Translations under genes and position numbers: made by a program | The notes under the pieces: generated by a model | Told to the model about the DNA's origin: nothing | What the model saw: the letters and a program-made list of their open reading frames with translations, nothing else | The model's database searches: none | Shown here: positions 54,684 to 64,000 of the stretch, piece by piece | Layout of the letters: every line of letters starts with the position of its first letter | Numbering within the stretch: position 1 is the stretch's first letter | Source: Selaginella moellendorffii | Taxonomy: Eukaryota > Streptophyta > Lycopodiopsida > Selaginellales > Selaginellaceae | Length of the DNA stretch: 64,000 nt | Reading direction: 5' to 3' | NCBI RefSeq assembly: GCF_000143415.4 | Contig: NW_003314364.1 | Coordinates: 528,807-592,806, forward strand

Positions 54684-57600
54684 ATGGCCTTCAGGGTTGG
54701 GGAAAAGGTTTACATTTTGAATGGTGGGAAGAGAGTTGCAAAAGGGACCCTTGTGTCTATGGATCGGAACTTTGTTATACACTGTCAAAGGCTTGGGGAA
54801 GGCAATGCTGCTGTATCAGTAGAGACTGTCTTCGATGGGAATGTGGTTGCTATTGAACGAGGAGAGATGGTCGTCGGGGTAAATGTTGTTGTTGCCTTGA
54901 AAAATCTTCAGAAGAAAGCAGATGTTGGGGACAGCGCAAGTGCGACGCATGTTCCCTCCGTGGATCTTAAGAACCGTGCTACATGGATTCAGGCAAAGGT
55001 GTTTCTAAACAACCCCGAGGGGGAGGTGGTAGCTGAGGGCTTAGCCACAGTTGTCGGTCCAAGAGATGCGGTTGCTAATCAAGATTTAGAGGTTGTTGAC
55101 ACAGAAGAAAATAGTCTGACTATTGGAAGCATTGTGCGGTGGAAATTGAGGCACTTAGTGTTTGAGAATGTGAAGGATTCACAATCAAACACCACTACAA
55201 CTGATGACAGAACATCTCTTCATGGGAAAAGAAAGTACACCTTCCTAAAGCGCAGCCAAAGGGATCTGAGCAACGAACCGAAAAGGCAGAAAATGGCGAT
55301 GGAGGTTCGAATGGTCTCGACAGTTGCTTGTTGCAAGAGGAGGTGCTGTCAACATGCTGATTGGGATGCTATTGAAGAGGAGAGAGCAAGATACAAGACA
55401 TTGTCCTGGAAGGCATCTCGCAATTTTGTGTATGAGGCATTACCGTCATCTGTTGATGCTTCAGAACATCAGGTGGGGGGCATGGTCTTCCAGAGGGGTT
55501 TGGTCTGCATGAAGGCATGGAGAATCATTTATGGAGTCCCTCGAACCACATTCTACAGAATCAAAACTGAGTTCGAGGAACAAAGGGTTCAACAGGCAGT
55601 CCATGGGAACGACGGTACGCACAAAACCAGGGGTCATGTTGTATATGGAGAGGCAATCTTCAAGAGGTTTGTCGAGACATGTAGCGAGCAGCAACCACAT
55701 AAAACCCGCCTCTTGGAAGATGGAACACGAGACACCCAACGAGTTCTCCCTTCCATTTATACCAAGGGGGCCATATTGGAAGATGTGAATCGGGAACTCC
55801 AGAGTAATGGCTACAGGAAGCTGAACCAATCTAGATTTAGTAGATTGTGGAGCAACAGGTTCAGGGATGTGAGTATAGGAAAGTACTCCAGCTTTTCAAA
55901 GTGTGACGAGTGCACTGCTATCAAAATGGCTTTGTCGAAGAATTCTTGCAGCGCTCAAGAGCGAGAGACGTTGGTTAGAAGGCAGCTCGACCACAACATC
56001 GAGCAGAGAAGCTGCAGGACTGCATATTATCATAACAGGATTCTCTCCATGGAGAGACCTGACTCTTACCTCTGCATCATCCACGACAAAATGGACCAGA
56101 AAAAGACGTGCTTACCTCGACTCAATCCTGCCCCCAAGGCAATCTCTTCATCCATGCAGCTGCCTGTGTCTCTGTTTGGCATAATCGCTCATGGGCATGG
56201 TGCCCAGAACTATGGGAACTTCTTTGTACCTCTATGGGGTGGCGGGGGTGCAAACATGATGATTGCGTCCCTAGCAAAACACTTAAGGTCTCTGCAAAGT
56301 GCGCAGACTGAGCTGAACGGCCAACCCTTGCATAAGGCCCTTGTCGATCGAACCCCATACAGGGTTCAGCTGGAGGAGGAGCAAAGGCTTGTAGTATCGC
56401 GTGGGGCCCCATGCCATCCCAGTGAATATGTTGGCCGTCAGATTGTAGGGTTATCACGTGAGGCCTCATGCCATTCCGACGAGGCTGGTCGCCCGGTGAA
56501 TGCACAGCCTCATCCAAACGAAGCAGAATCTCAAGGAAGTTCTTGCGGCCGATGTGGCCTTCCACCCCATCTTCTGCTCCAAACAGACAATGCTGGCAGT
56601 GAGAACAAAAACATGTACGTCTTCGCGTACTTGGCGATGCTTGTTGCCAAAGGCATATTTGAAACGGTTACACTTGGCTTTCTCATGGTTGGGCACACTC
56701 ATGAAGACGTCGATGCCATGTTCAGTCACCTGGCAGAGTCCCTCCGGCGATCCAATGTCCTCACCCTCCCACAACTCTACGATGAATTCCAAAATTGCAT
56801 CAAAGGCACTGTTGAAGCTGCACTTCTGACAGAGGTTCTAGACTTTAAGGGGTTTGTAAGAGGCTACATCAGGGACGGATCCGAAACGCTGATTGGCCAC
56901 TCCAAGCCTCTTTAGTTTCATTTCAGCATGTGTGACGGTGCTCCAGTGATGAGGTACAAGATGAGAGAATGGGACACAGTGTGGCTGCCAGTGGACGGCA
57001 TTGAACTCTTCAAGAGAGATCCCATAACTGGGGAACCTATGATTCCTCAGGGTTCCCCACGGCCGATGCACCCGGATGGACTCAAAGACCAGGAAAGTAT
57101 AGTGGCCAGGATTAGACAGCATATTGCCTTCTGGAAGAGGGGGTTGGTGTTTGGTGGAGAATCCTATTTTCAGAGGTGCAAGCCTTTGCTCAAATACTGG
57201 GAGAAGATTATATCTGCTATCCAAAATGGGCCGGTTGTATATGAAGAATTGGAAGAGTCCTTTTGGCCAGAACCCAGAGCACCAGATAGTAGCGGAACAA
57301 TGTCCTTTGGAAATGCAGTGATAGATAACGATGTTGAGGATCACTATTGTGGGCCAAGGAACAAGAAGCTGGATTCAGCATTCAATCCAGTACAGGTCTG
57401 CAAAGGAATGGTCGTGCTTGTCAGACCCAGTAATAAAAAACAAATGATATGGGTGGGGCGCTGCATCACTGATGCAGAGGAGGACGCGGAAACTAACTCC
57501 TTCAATGTAACTGTGGAGTGGTTCAAGCCAAGTTCCAGATATACGAACGATTGCCTAGAAAAGAGATGGGTGCTGAATCCAAGGGATCCCAGCATGAGCA

Positions 57601-57722
57601 TATCGGTGGATAATGTTGTGCATGGTTGGATGCGGAAGCAGAGTGCCACCATCACCTTGCCAGACCATGCAAGAGATGCAGCAAGAGCATTCATAACCCG
57701 GGTTCAAGGTGAGATTCATTAA
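54684..57722 (+). CDS. Transposase-like protein of the 11.3-kb element (one in-frame TAG)
   Basis: The frame 54684-56915 (743 residues) continues after one TAG (56913-56915) to 57722, about 1012 residues in all. The N-terminus has two copies of a small module (VYILNGGKRVAKGTLVSMD; KVFLNNPEGEVVAEGLATVV) resembling the N-terminal part of plant En/Spm-like proteins. A basic stretch (KRKYTFLKRSQRD, EPKRQK), a Cys cluster (CCKRRCCQH) and CDEC follow. The core has IIHDKMDQKKT (D468), LLLQTDNAGSENKN (D635) and GHTHEDVDAMFSHL (E674/D675), which I read as a DDE/D RNase-H-fold catalytic triad as in DUF7869-like proteins. The C-terminal part after the TAG (FHFSMCDG, YKMREWDTVWL) reads as the same protein, so the TAG is a nonsense mutation or a readthrough codon. 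Role: cutting and joining the element ends. Confidence 0.75.
56913..56915 (+). other. In-frame TAG in the transposase frame
   Basis: It lies in SKPL-TAG-FHFSMCDG. The frame stays open for a further 268 codons. CAG would give Gln. TTTCATTTCAG follows immediately and could also act as a splice acceptor, but no matching donor is evident. Confidence 0.7.
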
Positions 57723-59328
57723 TATTCCTTTACTAAGTTTCTAATGTATTTTATTTCAAGGTGAACAATCCGAATCTAAATCAGAGGAGGCGTGATGGCA
57801 TGTGGCCTTACGCCATTCCTAGGTGAGATGATACAAATAACAAGTATAAATTCTTAGTTGTTCTAGCAAATCTTACTTAAAGTTCAAGGTGAACAAGCCG
57901 AATATGAATTCATCGGATTGTTATAACAAATTGCGAGGTGATGGCATGAGGCGATACGCCATTTGAGAGTGGTAGCCATTCCTATATGAGGTGAGTGAAG
58001 TATTTATTAGAAATACCTCATTCAATTATGCACTTCTAAGTCTTGGTCCACTTAGTACTGTTTGCATGTTTTTATTTTAATTCTTTCTCTAAAATGTTAT
58101 TTAGCATGTGGCTTCATGCCATTGCTCTCCACAATCATGCATTGAATTTCTATCCTTGCATAATACTTCTCCATATATATAGCATGTGCGCACATGTGAT
58201 ATGGTTCATTAGGCCTGATATAGTGTGTGAGGTAAAACAAAGATGATGTGACATATGCATTTACCAATCACACGTGCATAAATCTAATAATATGGCGTGT
58301 GGCCCATATTAATGGCACATAAACCCATATTGTGGGCTTACGTGCTTTATGTACCATCATTCCCTTGCAGCGTGTGTGTTGGTTTCCTTTTATAACACAA
58401 CGAACTCCATATTTTAGGGTGAAGAGCGTTCTCATGGCAAGCACAAAATCTGTAAGTGAGGCAGAAAAGGAGACGGAGAAGGAGATAGGTGAAGATGTAG
58501 AATATATAAGTCTTCCAAACTCCCCGTACTATACTCCAGGTGATCATTTTTCTGAACAAACGGCAACATTAACAACTATCGAGAACGCCCCAGTAACGTC
58601 AGAGACAACAATCCAAAGCAAAACAACTGACCCAGAGAAGGATGATAGTACCGCTGAGAGTACCAAAAAGGAGGTGTCCACTAGCGCTTAGGCTTATAAT
58701 GGCGTGTGCCCTCATGCCATTTACTTGATCACCAAATACCTTTTTTCCCTTTGCACTAGTATATCTTAATACCGGTCTGAGAAATAGAATGGCATGTGCC
58801 CTCAGGCCTTTTACTAAATCACCTTTGAAAGAAATGCAAGCCTCTATGTCGTAAAAAAAAGGTACTAGAGAAATTCCTTAATAATATGAATGTTATTTAG
58901 TTTCATGAAAATACACTAAGGGTCAAATGAGTTAAATGACTTCTCCAGACTAGCAATGCCTCTTGCTACACCTTCACAATTAGATTCGTTAGAAAAAGAT
59001 AACATTGAATAATATCTAAATGTTCTCACCATTAAGTTATATGTCTGGCTAATAGGAATGATGTTCATCTTGGAAAGCTCACCACACGCTCAATGAACAA
59101 ACAAATAGTGTGTGCGCGCATGCCATCGCTCTTCTTTAGCTTCAGATTCGGCTTGTTCACCTTGACAATGAGATTTATTATACAACCAGATGGACTCAGT
59201 CTGGACATAAAGTCACCGCGCTAGTCACCATGCCCCAGATATGTCTAGCTCCTGGACAAAAAACATATAATTTCACATCATTTTCAAATACTTGAAAATT
59301 TGTACCTAGTCCCATTTTACTAAATAAA
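57723..59328. other. Right subterminal region of the transposon
   Basis: It contains direct copies of CAAGGTGAACAA(T/G)CCGAAT at about 57757 and 57887 and an inverted copy at about 59144-59165, plus at least eight quasi-palindromic motifs. Apart from the acidic ORF it has no coding signal. Subterminal repeats in both orientations would suit transposase binding (inference). Confidence 0.6.
58432..58691 (+). CDS. Possible last exon: acidic Ser/Thr/Glu-rich tail
   Basis: From ATG 58434 the frame reads MASTKSVSEAEKETEKEIGE, YISLPNSPYYTPGDHF, TIENAPVTSETTIQ, ending STKKEVSTSA at 58691. It lies downstream of the transposase, whose end (GTTCAAG/GTGAGATT at about 57701-57715) contains a possible splice donor. 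It may be a 3' exon or a separate small ORF; no family is recognised. Confidence 0.3.
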
Positions 59329-59352
59329 TCCCACTTTAACGAAATAGAGCAT
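59329..59352 (-). repeat. Right terminal inverted repeat of the DNA transposon
   Basis: TCCCACTTTAACGAAATAGA then GCAT; in reverse complement it matches the left end over 22 bp. AGAT follows at 59353-59356. Confidence 0.9.
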
Positions 59353-59560
59353 AGATCCCAAAGTCGTTCCATTATTGGCCCTTTTCTATCCACCACTTCA
59401 CCTACAAGTTCACACGTAAACTGTAATGGAGAGCCATGTCTTCCCGACCTGCTACTCCTCAAAGATAGGCCCACTCCTCGGACCTTCTGATGCAAACACT
59501 AGTGGTGATATACTTGAGCACCAATAAAAGTCAGACTAAGGAACAGCTCTGATACCAAGT
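59353..59560 (-). mobile_element. LTR-A interior, right of the DNA transposon
   Basis: It continues 48040 after removal of the transposon. The minus-strand primer site at 59546-59557 is a perfect TGGTATCAGAGC. Confidence 0.85.
59546..59557 (-). promoter_or_regulatory. Perfect initiator tRNA-Met primer-binding site
   Basis: The minus strand reads TGGTATCAGAGC, complementary to the 3' end of plant initiator tRNA-Met, three bases from the LTR end at 59561. Confidence 0.88.
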
Positions 59561-61290
59561 TGTAAGCGACTAAATTCTCCATTTTACTTTAGTCACTTAA
59601 CCACACCTCTGACCACTTGGAGGAGTCTCATTCACAACCTCCATAAGTCCAATTCAGGACTTGGGACTTGCCAGCCCCAAGAATGGCTATCATGCCACTC
59701 AACACTTGCACCTGGTCCAAGTGCTCCACGTGTCCGATCCCATGACCGACACCCAAAGGTACCACTGACATGGCAGCCTGTTACGCTAGGGCCATGCCCA
59801 ATCACCTTTGCCACACTAGTAGTCCAATACCACTTGCATCACAGTCTTGGCTCTCCAAGACTAGGCAAACCATCCATGAGTGGTCATCTCAGATCCACTC
59901 CTTAGCATCCTTAGGATGCCCACCGACAAGGGGAATAGCCTTCCCCAATATCCCTCTGTCAGTCCCCACTAAGTCCCTTTCTGCCCCTGGCCATGTTTGC
60001 CAACACTGCCACTGGATCGGGCCCACAGGCCCAACCACTAAGTCCCACGGTCCTCTGGGACTTCCTCACCACACGACTGTGTCCTTGGTCACTGCCCCAG
60101 AAGACTACTCCTCTTCCTTTCCACAATCTGGGCCTTTGGGACAACATTTCGGAACACCGTGGCCTTATGCGAGCCACCTAGGTACTCTCCCTGCCTTCCG
60201 CCCTTGGGTGCTTTAGCCATGGGCTTAGAGCAAGGTTCCCTTGGCCCCCGCCTAGTTTCCAAGTAGGGGGGGCCCCCCCCCCTTGGACGGGGAGCATTGG
60301 CCCGTCGATTCCCGGGGGGAACAAGAGCCGGTTTTTGAACACTTCCCCAAGGTACCCCGCTGGGGGGGCCGGGTTCCCTCTAGTTTGGGACTTCCCCGGG
60401 GTCAGTTCATCCCCCAACCCGGGGTTTGGCCTTCCGGGGCCAAAAGGGCCTTTCCGGGGGAAACGGGCCCCACGGGGGTCCAACCCCCACACTTTCCCTA
60501 AAAAACTTTTGGAAACCCCGGGAGGCCCCCCCCCCCCCCCCCCCCCTTGGGGGACGATCGCTTTGGGCTTTCACCCAACTGCCTGTATTAGTATTCGGAC
60601 TTGGACTCGGACTCGGTCTCGGTCCCGATTTCGGACTCGGACTCGGTCTCGGTCTCGGCCTCAGTCTCGGTTCCATCTCGGACTCCATCTCGGGTCCATC
60701 TCGGACTCCATCTCGGACTTCATCTCGGGTCCATCTCGGACTCCATCTCGGGTCCATCTCGGACTCCATCTCGGACTCCATCTCGGACTCCATATCGGAC
60801 TCCACTTCGGGTCCATCTCGGACTCCATCACGGACTCCATATCGGACTCCACTTCGGGTCCATCTCAGACTCCATATCGGACTCCATATCGGACTCCATA
60901 TCGGGTCCATCTCAGACTCCATATCGGACTCCACTTCGGGTCCATCTCGGACTCCACTTCGGACTCTATATCGGACTCCATTTCGGGTCCATCTCGGACT
61001 CCACTTCGGGTCCTTCTCGAACTCCAACTCAGGTCCGCCTCGGACTCCATCTCAGACACTTCCACGTGTCATGTGTTGGTCCTTTTTGGGTCCGTTTTTG
61101 GAGCCTTGCTTATTGGTTGCCTTGTGCTTGCTCCTCGAGCACTTTGTTGGGAGTTCCACTCTCGCTCTCGACCTTCCAAGGCAGAGCTTTTAGTCCAAAT
61201 GTGTTATGCTTGTTTGGCTTTCGCTTCGGCCACTACCACATGGCATCCTTTCCGGCTCCACTTTGAGGCCTAGGGATTTTGTGTCTCACA
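59561..61290 (-). repeat. LTR-A (-), full length with a distorted middle
   Basis: TGTAAGCGAC...GTGTCTCACA in plus-strand reading, 1730 bp, with an array at about 60598-61050 and the G-box CACGTG near 61062. 60236-60560 is distorted by homopolymer runs of G and C and may be poor sequence. Confidence 0.8.
60236..60560. other. Suspected low-quality sequence within LTR-A
   Basis: Relative to 1540-1810 the same positions are changed preferentially to runs of G or C (for example GGGGGGGCCCCCCCCCC near 60268 and more than 20 C near 60525-60546), while flanking LTR-A sequence is normal. Confidence 0.6.
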
Positions 61291-61588
61291 CTCGGGTCCA
61301 TCTCGGACTCCATCTCAGACTCCATCTCGGGCTCCACTTCGGACTCCATCTCGGACACTTCCACGTGTCATGTGTTGGTCCTTTTGGGTCCCTTTTTGGA
61401 GCCTCGCTTATTGCTCGCTTCATGCTCGTTCCTTGAGCACTCCGTTGGGAGCTCCACTCTCGCTCTCAACCTCTTAAGTCGGAGCCTTTTAGTCCAAACG
61501 TGTTACGCTCGTTTGGCTTTTGCTTCTGCCACTACCACGTGGCACCCTTTCGGCTCCACTTTGGGGCCTAGGGATTTTGTATCTCACA
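61291..61588 (-). repeat. LTR-A fragment (-), 5' end with short array
   Basis: It repeats the first 300 bp of the LTR (array, CACGTG, LTR end ATCTCACA) directly after the previous LTR, like a tandem partial duplication. Confidence 0.75.
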
Positions 61589-62706
61589 CGAGATCGAGCC
61601 CGAGTCCGAAACCAGGACCGAGACCGAGTCCGAGTCCGAGTTCGAGTCCGAGTCCAAGTCCGAATACTAATACAGGCAGTTGGGTGAAAGCCCAAAGCGA
61701 TCATCCCCCAGGGAGGGGGGGCTGCGGGGGGTTCCAAAAGTATAGTAGGGAGAGTGTGGGGATTGGAACCCAGTGGAGCCAGTTTGGCCAGGAAGGGCCA
61801 GTTTGGCCTAGGAAAGGCCAGTTTGGCCCAGGAAGGCCATACCCAGTGTTGGGTGATGAACTGACCACTGGGGAGTCCAAGACTAGAGTGAATATGGACT
61901 GACAATCGGGGTAGCTTGGTGAAGTGTTCAAAAGCCGACTCTAGTTCCCCTAGAAGATCGAATGGTCGATGCTCCCAGTCCAAGTGTGGGTGGCACTACC
62001 TACTTGGATACCAGGTGTGGCTCAACGGAACCTCGCTCTAAGCCCATGGCTAGAGCACCCAAAGGCGGAAGGCGGGGAGAGTACCCATAAGGCCTGCGTA
62101 GGGCCACGGTGTTCCGAAATGTTGTCCCAAAAGCCTAGATTGTGGAAAGGAAGAGGAGTAGCCCTCTGGTGTAGTGACCAAGTATACAGTCGAGTGGTGA
62201 GGAAGTCCCAAAGGACCGTGGGACTTAGTGGTCGGGCCTGTGGGCCTCGATCTAGTGGCAGTGTTGGCGAATACGGCCATGGGCAGAAAGGGACTTGGTG
62301 AAGACCGGAAAAGGGATTTTGGGGAAGGCTATTCCCCATGTCTGCGGGCATCCCAAAGATGCTAATGAGTGGATTTGGAATGATCACTCATGGATGGATG
62401 GCCCAGTCCTTGAAAGATGGGACTGTGATGCAGGTGGTGTTAGACCACCGGTGTGACCAAGGTAAAGGGACATGGCCTTAGCGTAACGGGCTGATATATT
62501 GGTGGTACGTTAGGGTGTCGGTCATGGGACCGGACATGTGGAGCACTTGGACCAAGTGCAATGGTTAAGTGGCATGGATGCCATTCTTGGGGCTAGCATG
62601 CCCCAAGTCCTAACTGGGATTTATGGAGGTTGTGAATGAGACTCCTCCAAGTGGTTGGAGGTGCGGTTAAGTGACTAAAGTAAAATGGAAAAATTAGTCG
62701 CTTACA
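61589..62706 (+). repeat. LTR-A (+), 5' part missing
   Basis: It begins inside the array (GAGATCGAGCCCGAGTCC) and ends GTCGCTTACA before a primer site (TGGTATCGAAGC). Confidence 0.8.
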
Positions 62707-63805
62707 ACTTGGTATCGAAGCTGTTCCTTAGTCTGACTTTTATTGGTGCTGAAGTATATCACCACTAGTGCTGGCATCGGAAGGTCCTAGGAGTGGGATT
62801 GTCCTTGAGGAGTAGCAAGTCGGGAAGACATGGCTCTCCACTACAGTTCACGTGTGAACTTGTAGGCAAGGTGGTGGATAGAAAAGGGCCAATGATGGAA
62901 CGACTTTGGGATCTTGGGAACAGTATAAGGGTTTCCTCAGAGAGTTGAGGATGTGATCCAGATGAGTGTTTGACTTAGCAAATTAGCTGATGTAGTTGTG
63001 GTAAGCAACTACAGTTGAGATCACGGGCTCCAAAACAGTAAAGGAGTCACAAGATTACCCTTATATGGTTGAGGCTGGTACTCATAAATTTGAGACCGGA
63101 ATTTTTTACCGTGGGAGGTCAAATACAGAAGAGGACACCAGTCCTTGAAATGGTAGTTGGGGCTACCTTTAATCAATGCTAGAACAACCCAAGGAGTTGG
63201 GGGTGTACTTAAAGATGAGTTGCTATTCTCATCACATGGACAAGTAGTCATAAGGGGCAAAGGTTAGCCCCAAGAAAATCATCAAGTGTTAGAGTAACAC
63301 TTGCAAAGATTGTCCTTCTGAGTAGGACATGAATACAAAAAGTTGTATTCCAGTGAGTTGGCACCTCTAAGACTGAGACCTCGCAGGTTGTTGGATTAGC
63401 AAAGTCCAAAATGTTGGATGACTCAAGCAGAGTTAGGGAATGGTCTTAAGGGATTGGTTGGAGCATTTGAACTGAGGTGTATGGTGCCCCATGAGGTATG
63501 GGGAGGATCATAAGATCCAAGTATGAGAACCATAGGTATCTCATTGATGGCAGAATGTGCTATACTAAAGTTGTGGGAAAGATGTTCTCAGAAGAAAGCA
63601 ACTTTGGCCCAAAGTTGGGTGCAAACACTACGGTGCGGTGCTAACGGATAGTTACCATGAGGAACAACTATATTGGTCTTGGCAAAAACCTAGACACTAA
63701 TAAGTAGTGTCATAAGGGTAGGCTCGTGGGGCCGATGGTGTAGAGACACCAAATGTGCCAAGGTGTGATACCTTGAGGTTATTCATAAGAACCCCTTGCC
63801 AAGGG
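62707..63805 (+). mobile_element. LTR-A interior, 5' part, non-coding
   Basis: Matches 41847 to about 42960. It contains the empty AGAT target site of the DNA transposon in reverse complement (about 62908-62917). It is cut at about 63805 by an array in LTR orientation. Confidence 0.8.
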
Positions 63806-64000
63806 AGTCCGAGATGGAGTCCGAGATGGACCCGAGATGGAGTCCGAGATGGACCCGAGATGGAGTCCGAGATGGAGTCCGAGATGGACCTGAGATGGAG
63901 TCCGAGATGGAGTCCGAGATGGAGTCCGAGATGGAACCAAGAACGAGACTGAGACCGAGACCGAGACTGAGACCGAGATCGAGTCTTAGTCCGAAACTGG
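63806..64000 (+). repeat. GAGTCCGAGATGGA array at the window edge
   Basis: 11/12-bp units followed by 6-bp GAGACC units, as in LTR-A. The element continues beyond the window. Confidence 0.85.

Larger units (their letters stand above)
48041..59352. mobile_element. Complete 11.3-kb DNA transposon with two divergent genes
   Basis: The ends are inverted repeats: left A-A-GCTCTATTTCGTTAAAGTGG..., right end in reverse complement A-T-GCTCTATTTCGTTAAAGTGG. They share 22 bp after the second base. The flanks carry the same 4 bp, AGAT (48037-48040 and 59353-59356), and related LTR-A interiors (729-732, and 62908-62917 in reverse) show the uninterrupted site. It holds a transposase-like gene on plus and phosphatase-related exons on minus, about 25 quasi-palindromic motifs and several internal repeats. 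A 4-bp duplication fits the Sola superfamily (established TSD length), but the superfamily cannot be fixed by eye. A partial second copy is at 2634-4109. Confidence 0.9.

Noticed and set aside
56122-56565. Antisense ORFs within the transposase (also 56838-57344, 57344-57694)
   Set aside because: They are shadows of the plus-strand coding sequence, which has the recognisable motifs.
48041-59352. Helitron or retrotransposon nature of the 11.3-kb element
   Set aside because: Inverted ends with a 4-bp duplication and a DDE-like protein fit a cut-and-paste DNA transposon; no Rep/helicase or reverse transcriptase is present.

Overview
The window looks like nuclear DNA of a vascular land plant, possibly a fern or lycophyte (inference; the species cannot be named). 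The supporting signs are plant telomere-type CCCTAAA repeats, a receptor-like kinase of plant LRR type with small GT-AG introns, initiator-tRNA-Met primer sites on LTR retrotransposons, and a Cassandra-type LTR carrying 5S rRNA sequence. More than 80% of the window is transposable-element DNA, nested several layers deep and mostly decayed. The only gene that looks like a fairly intact host gene is the LRR receptor-like kinase at 21583-23747.

Layout. 1-9655: pieces of one LTR family (called LTR-A here; 1.4-1.7 kb, TGTGAGACA...GCTTACA, carrying long 6/11/12-bp GAGTCC-GAGATGGA arrays), an end fragment of a DNA transposon (2634-4109) and broken gypsy integrase and protease pieces. 9656-14040: mostly anonymous DNA with a decayed RNase H fragment and a small hAT-type element with 8-bp target duplications (12552-13605). 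14041-16575: non-coding LTR-A element interior and LTR. 16576-21580: anonymous DNA with small tandem repeats and a SANT/trihelix-like ORF. 21583-23747: LRR-RLK with an altered kinase catalytic core. 25720-27255: old LTR-A interior. 27960-38120: a gypsy element (gypsy-1) whose integrase is split by a second gypsy element (gypsy-2, 32059-37468, TSD ATAAG), whose RT is in turn split by a 195-bp Cassandra-like solo LTR (34803-34997, TSD ATGGG). 38582-48040: further LTR-A elements, including a non-autonomous element with a 4-kb interior lacking genes. 59353-64000: more LTR-A pieces.

The most interesting object is an 11.3-kb DNA transposon at 48041-59352, inserted in an LTR-A element interior. Its ends are inverted repeats starting A(A/T)GCTCTATTTCG and it is flanked by a perfect 4-bp target duplication (AGAT); the empty site is visible at 729-732. 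It carries two divergent transcription units: a large DDE-like transposase on + (54684-57722, with one in-frame TAG), and on - a set of exons ending in an FCP1/NIF-type HAD phosphatase domain. It is also peppered with about 25 copies of a quasi-palindromic motif of about 22 bp (ATGGCRTG-GGCC-CATGCCAT), some lying inside coding sequence. A second, inverted copy of its phosphatase end lies at 2634-4109.

A decay signature runs through the window: almost every premature stop that can be assigned is one C-to-T change (mostly CAG to TAG), and two of these are shown directly by comparing the two transposon copies.
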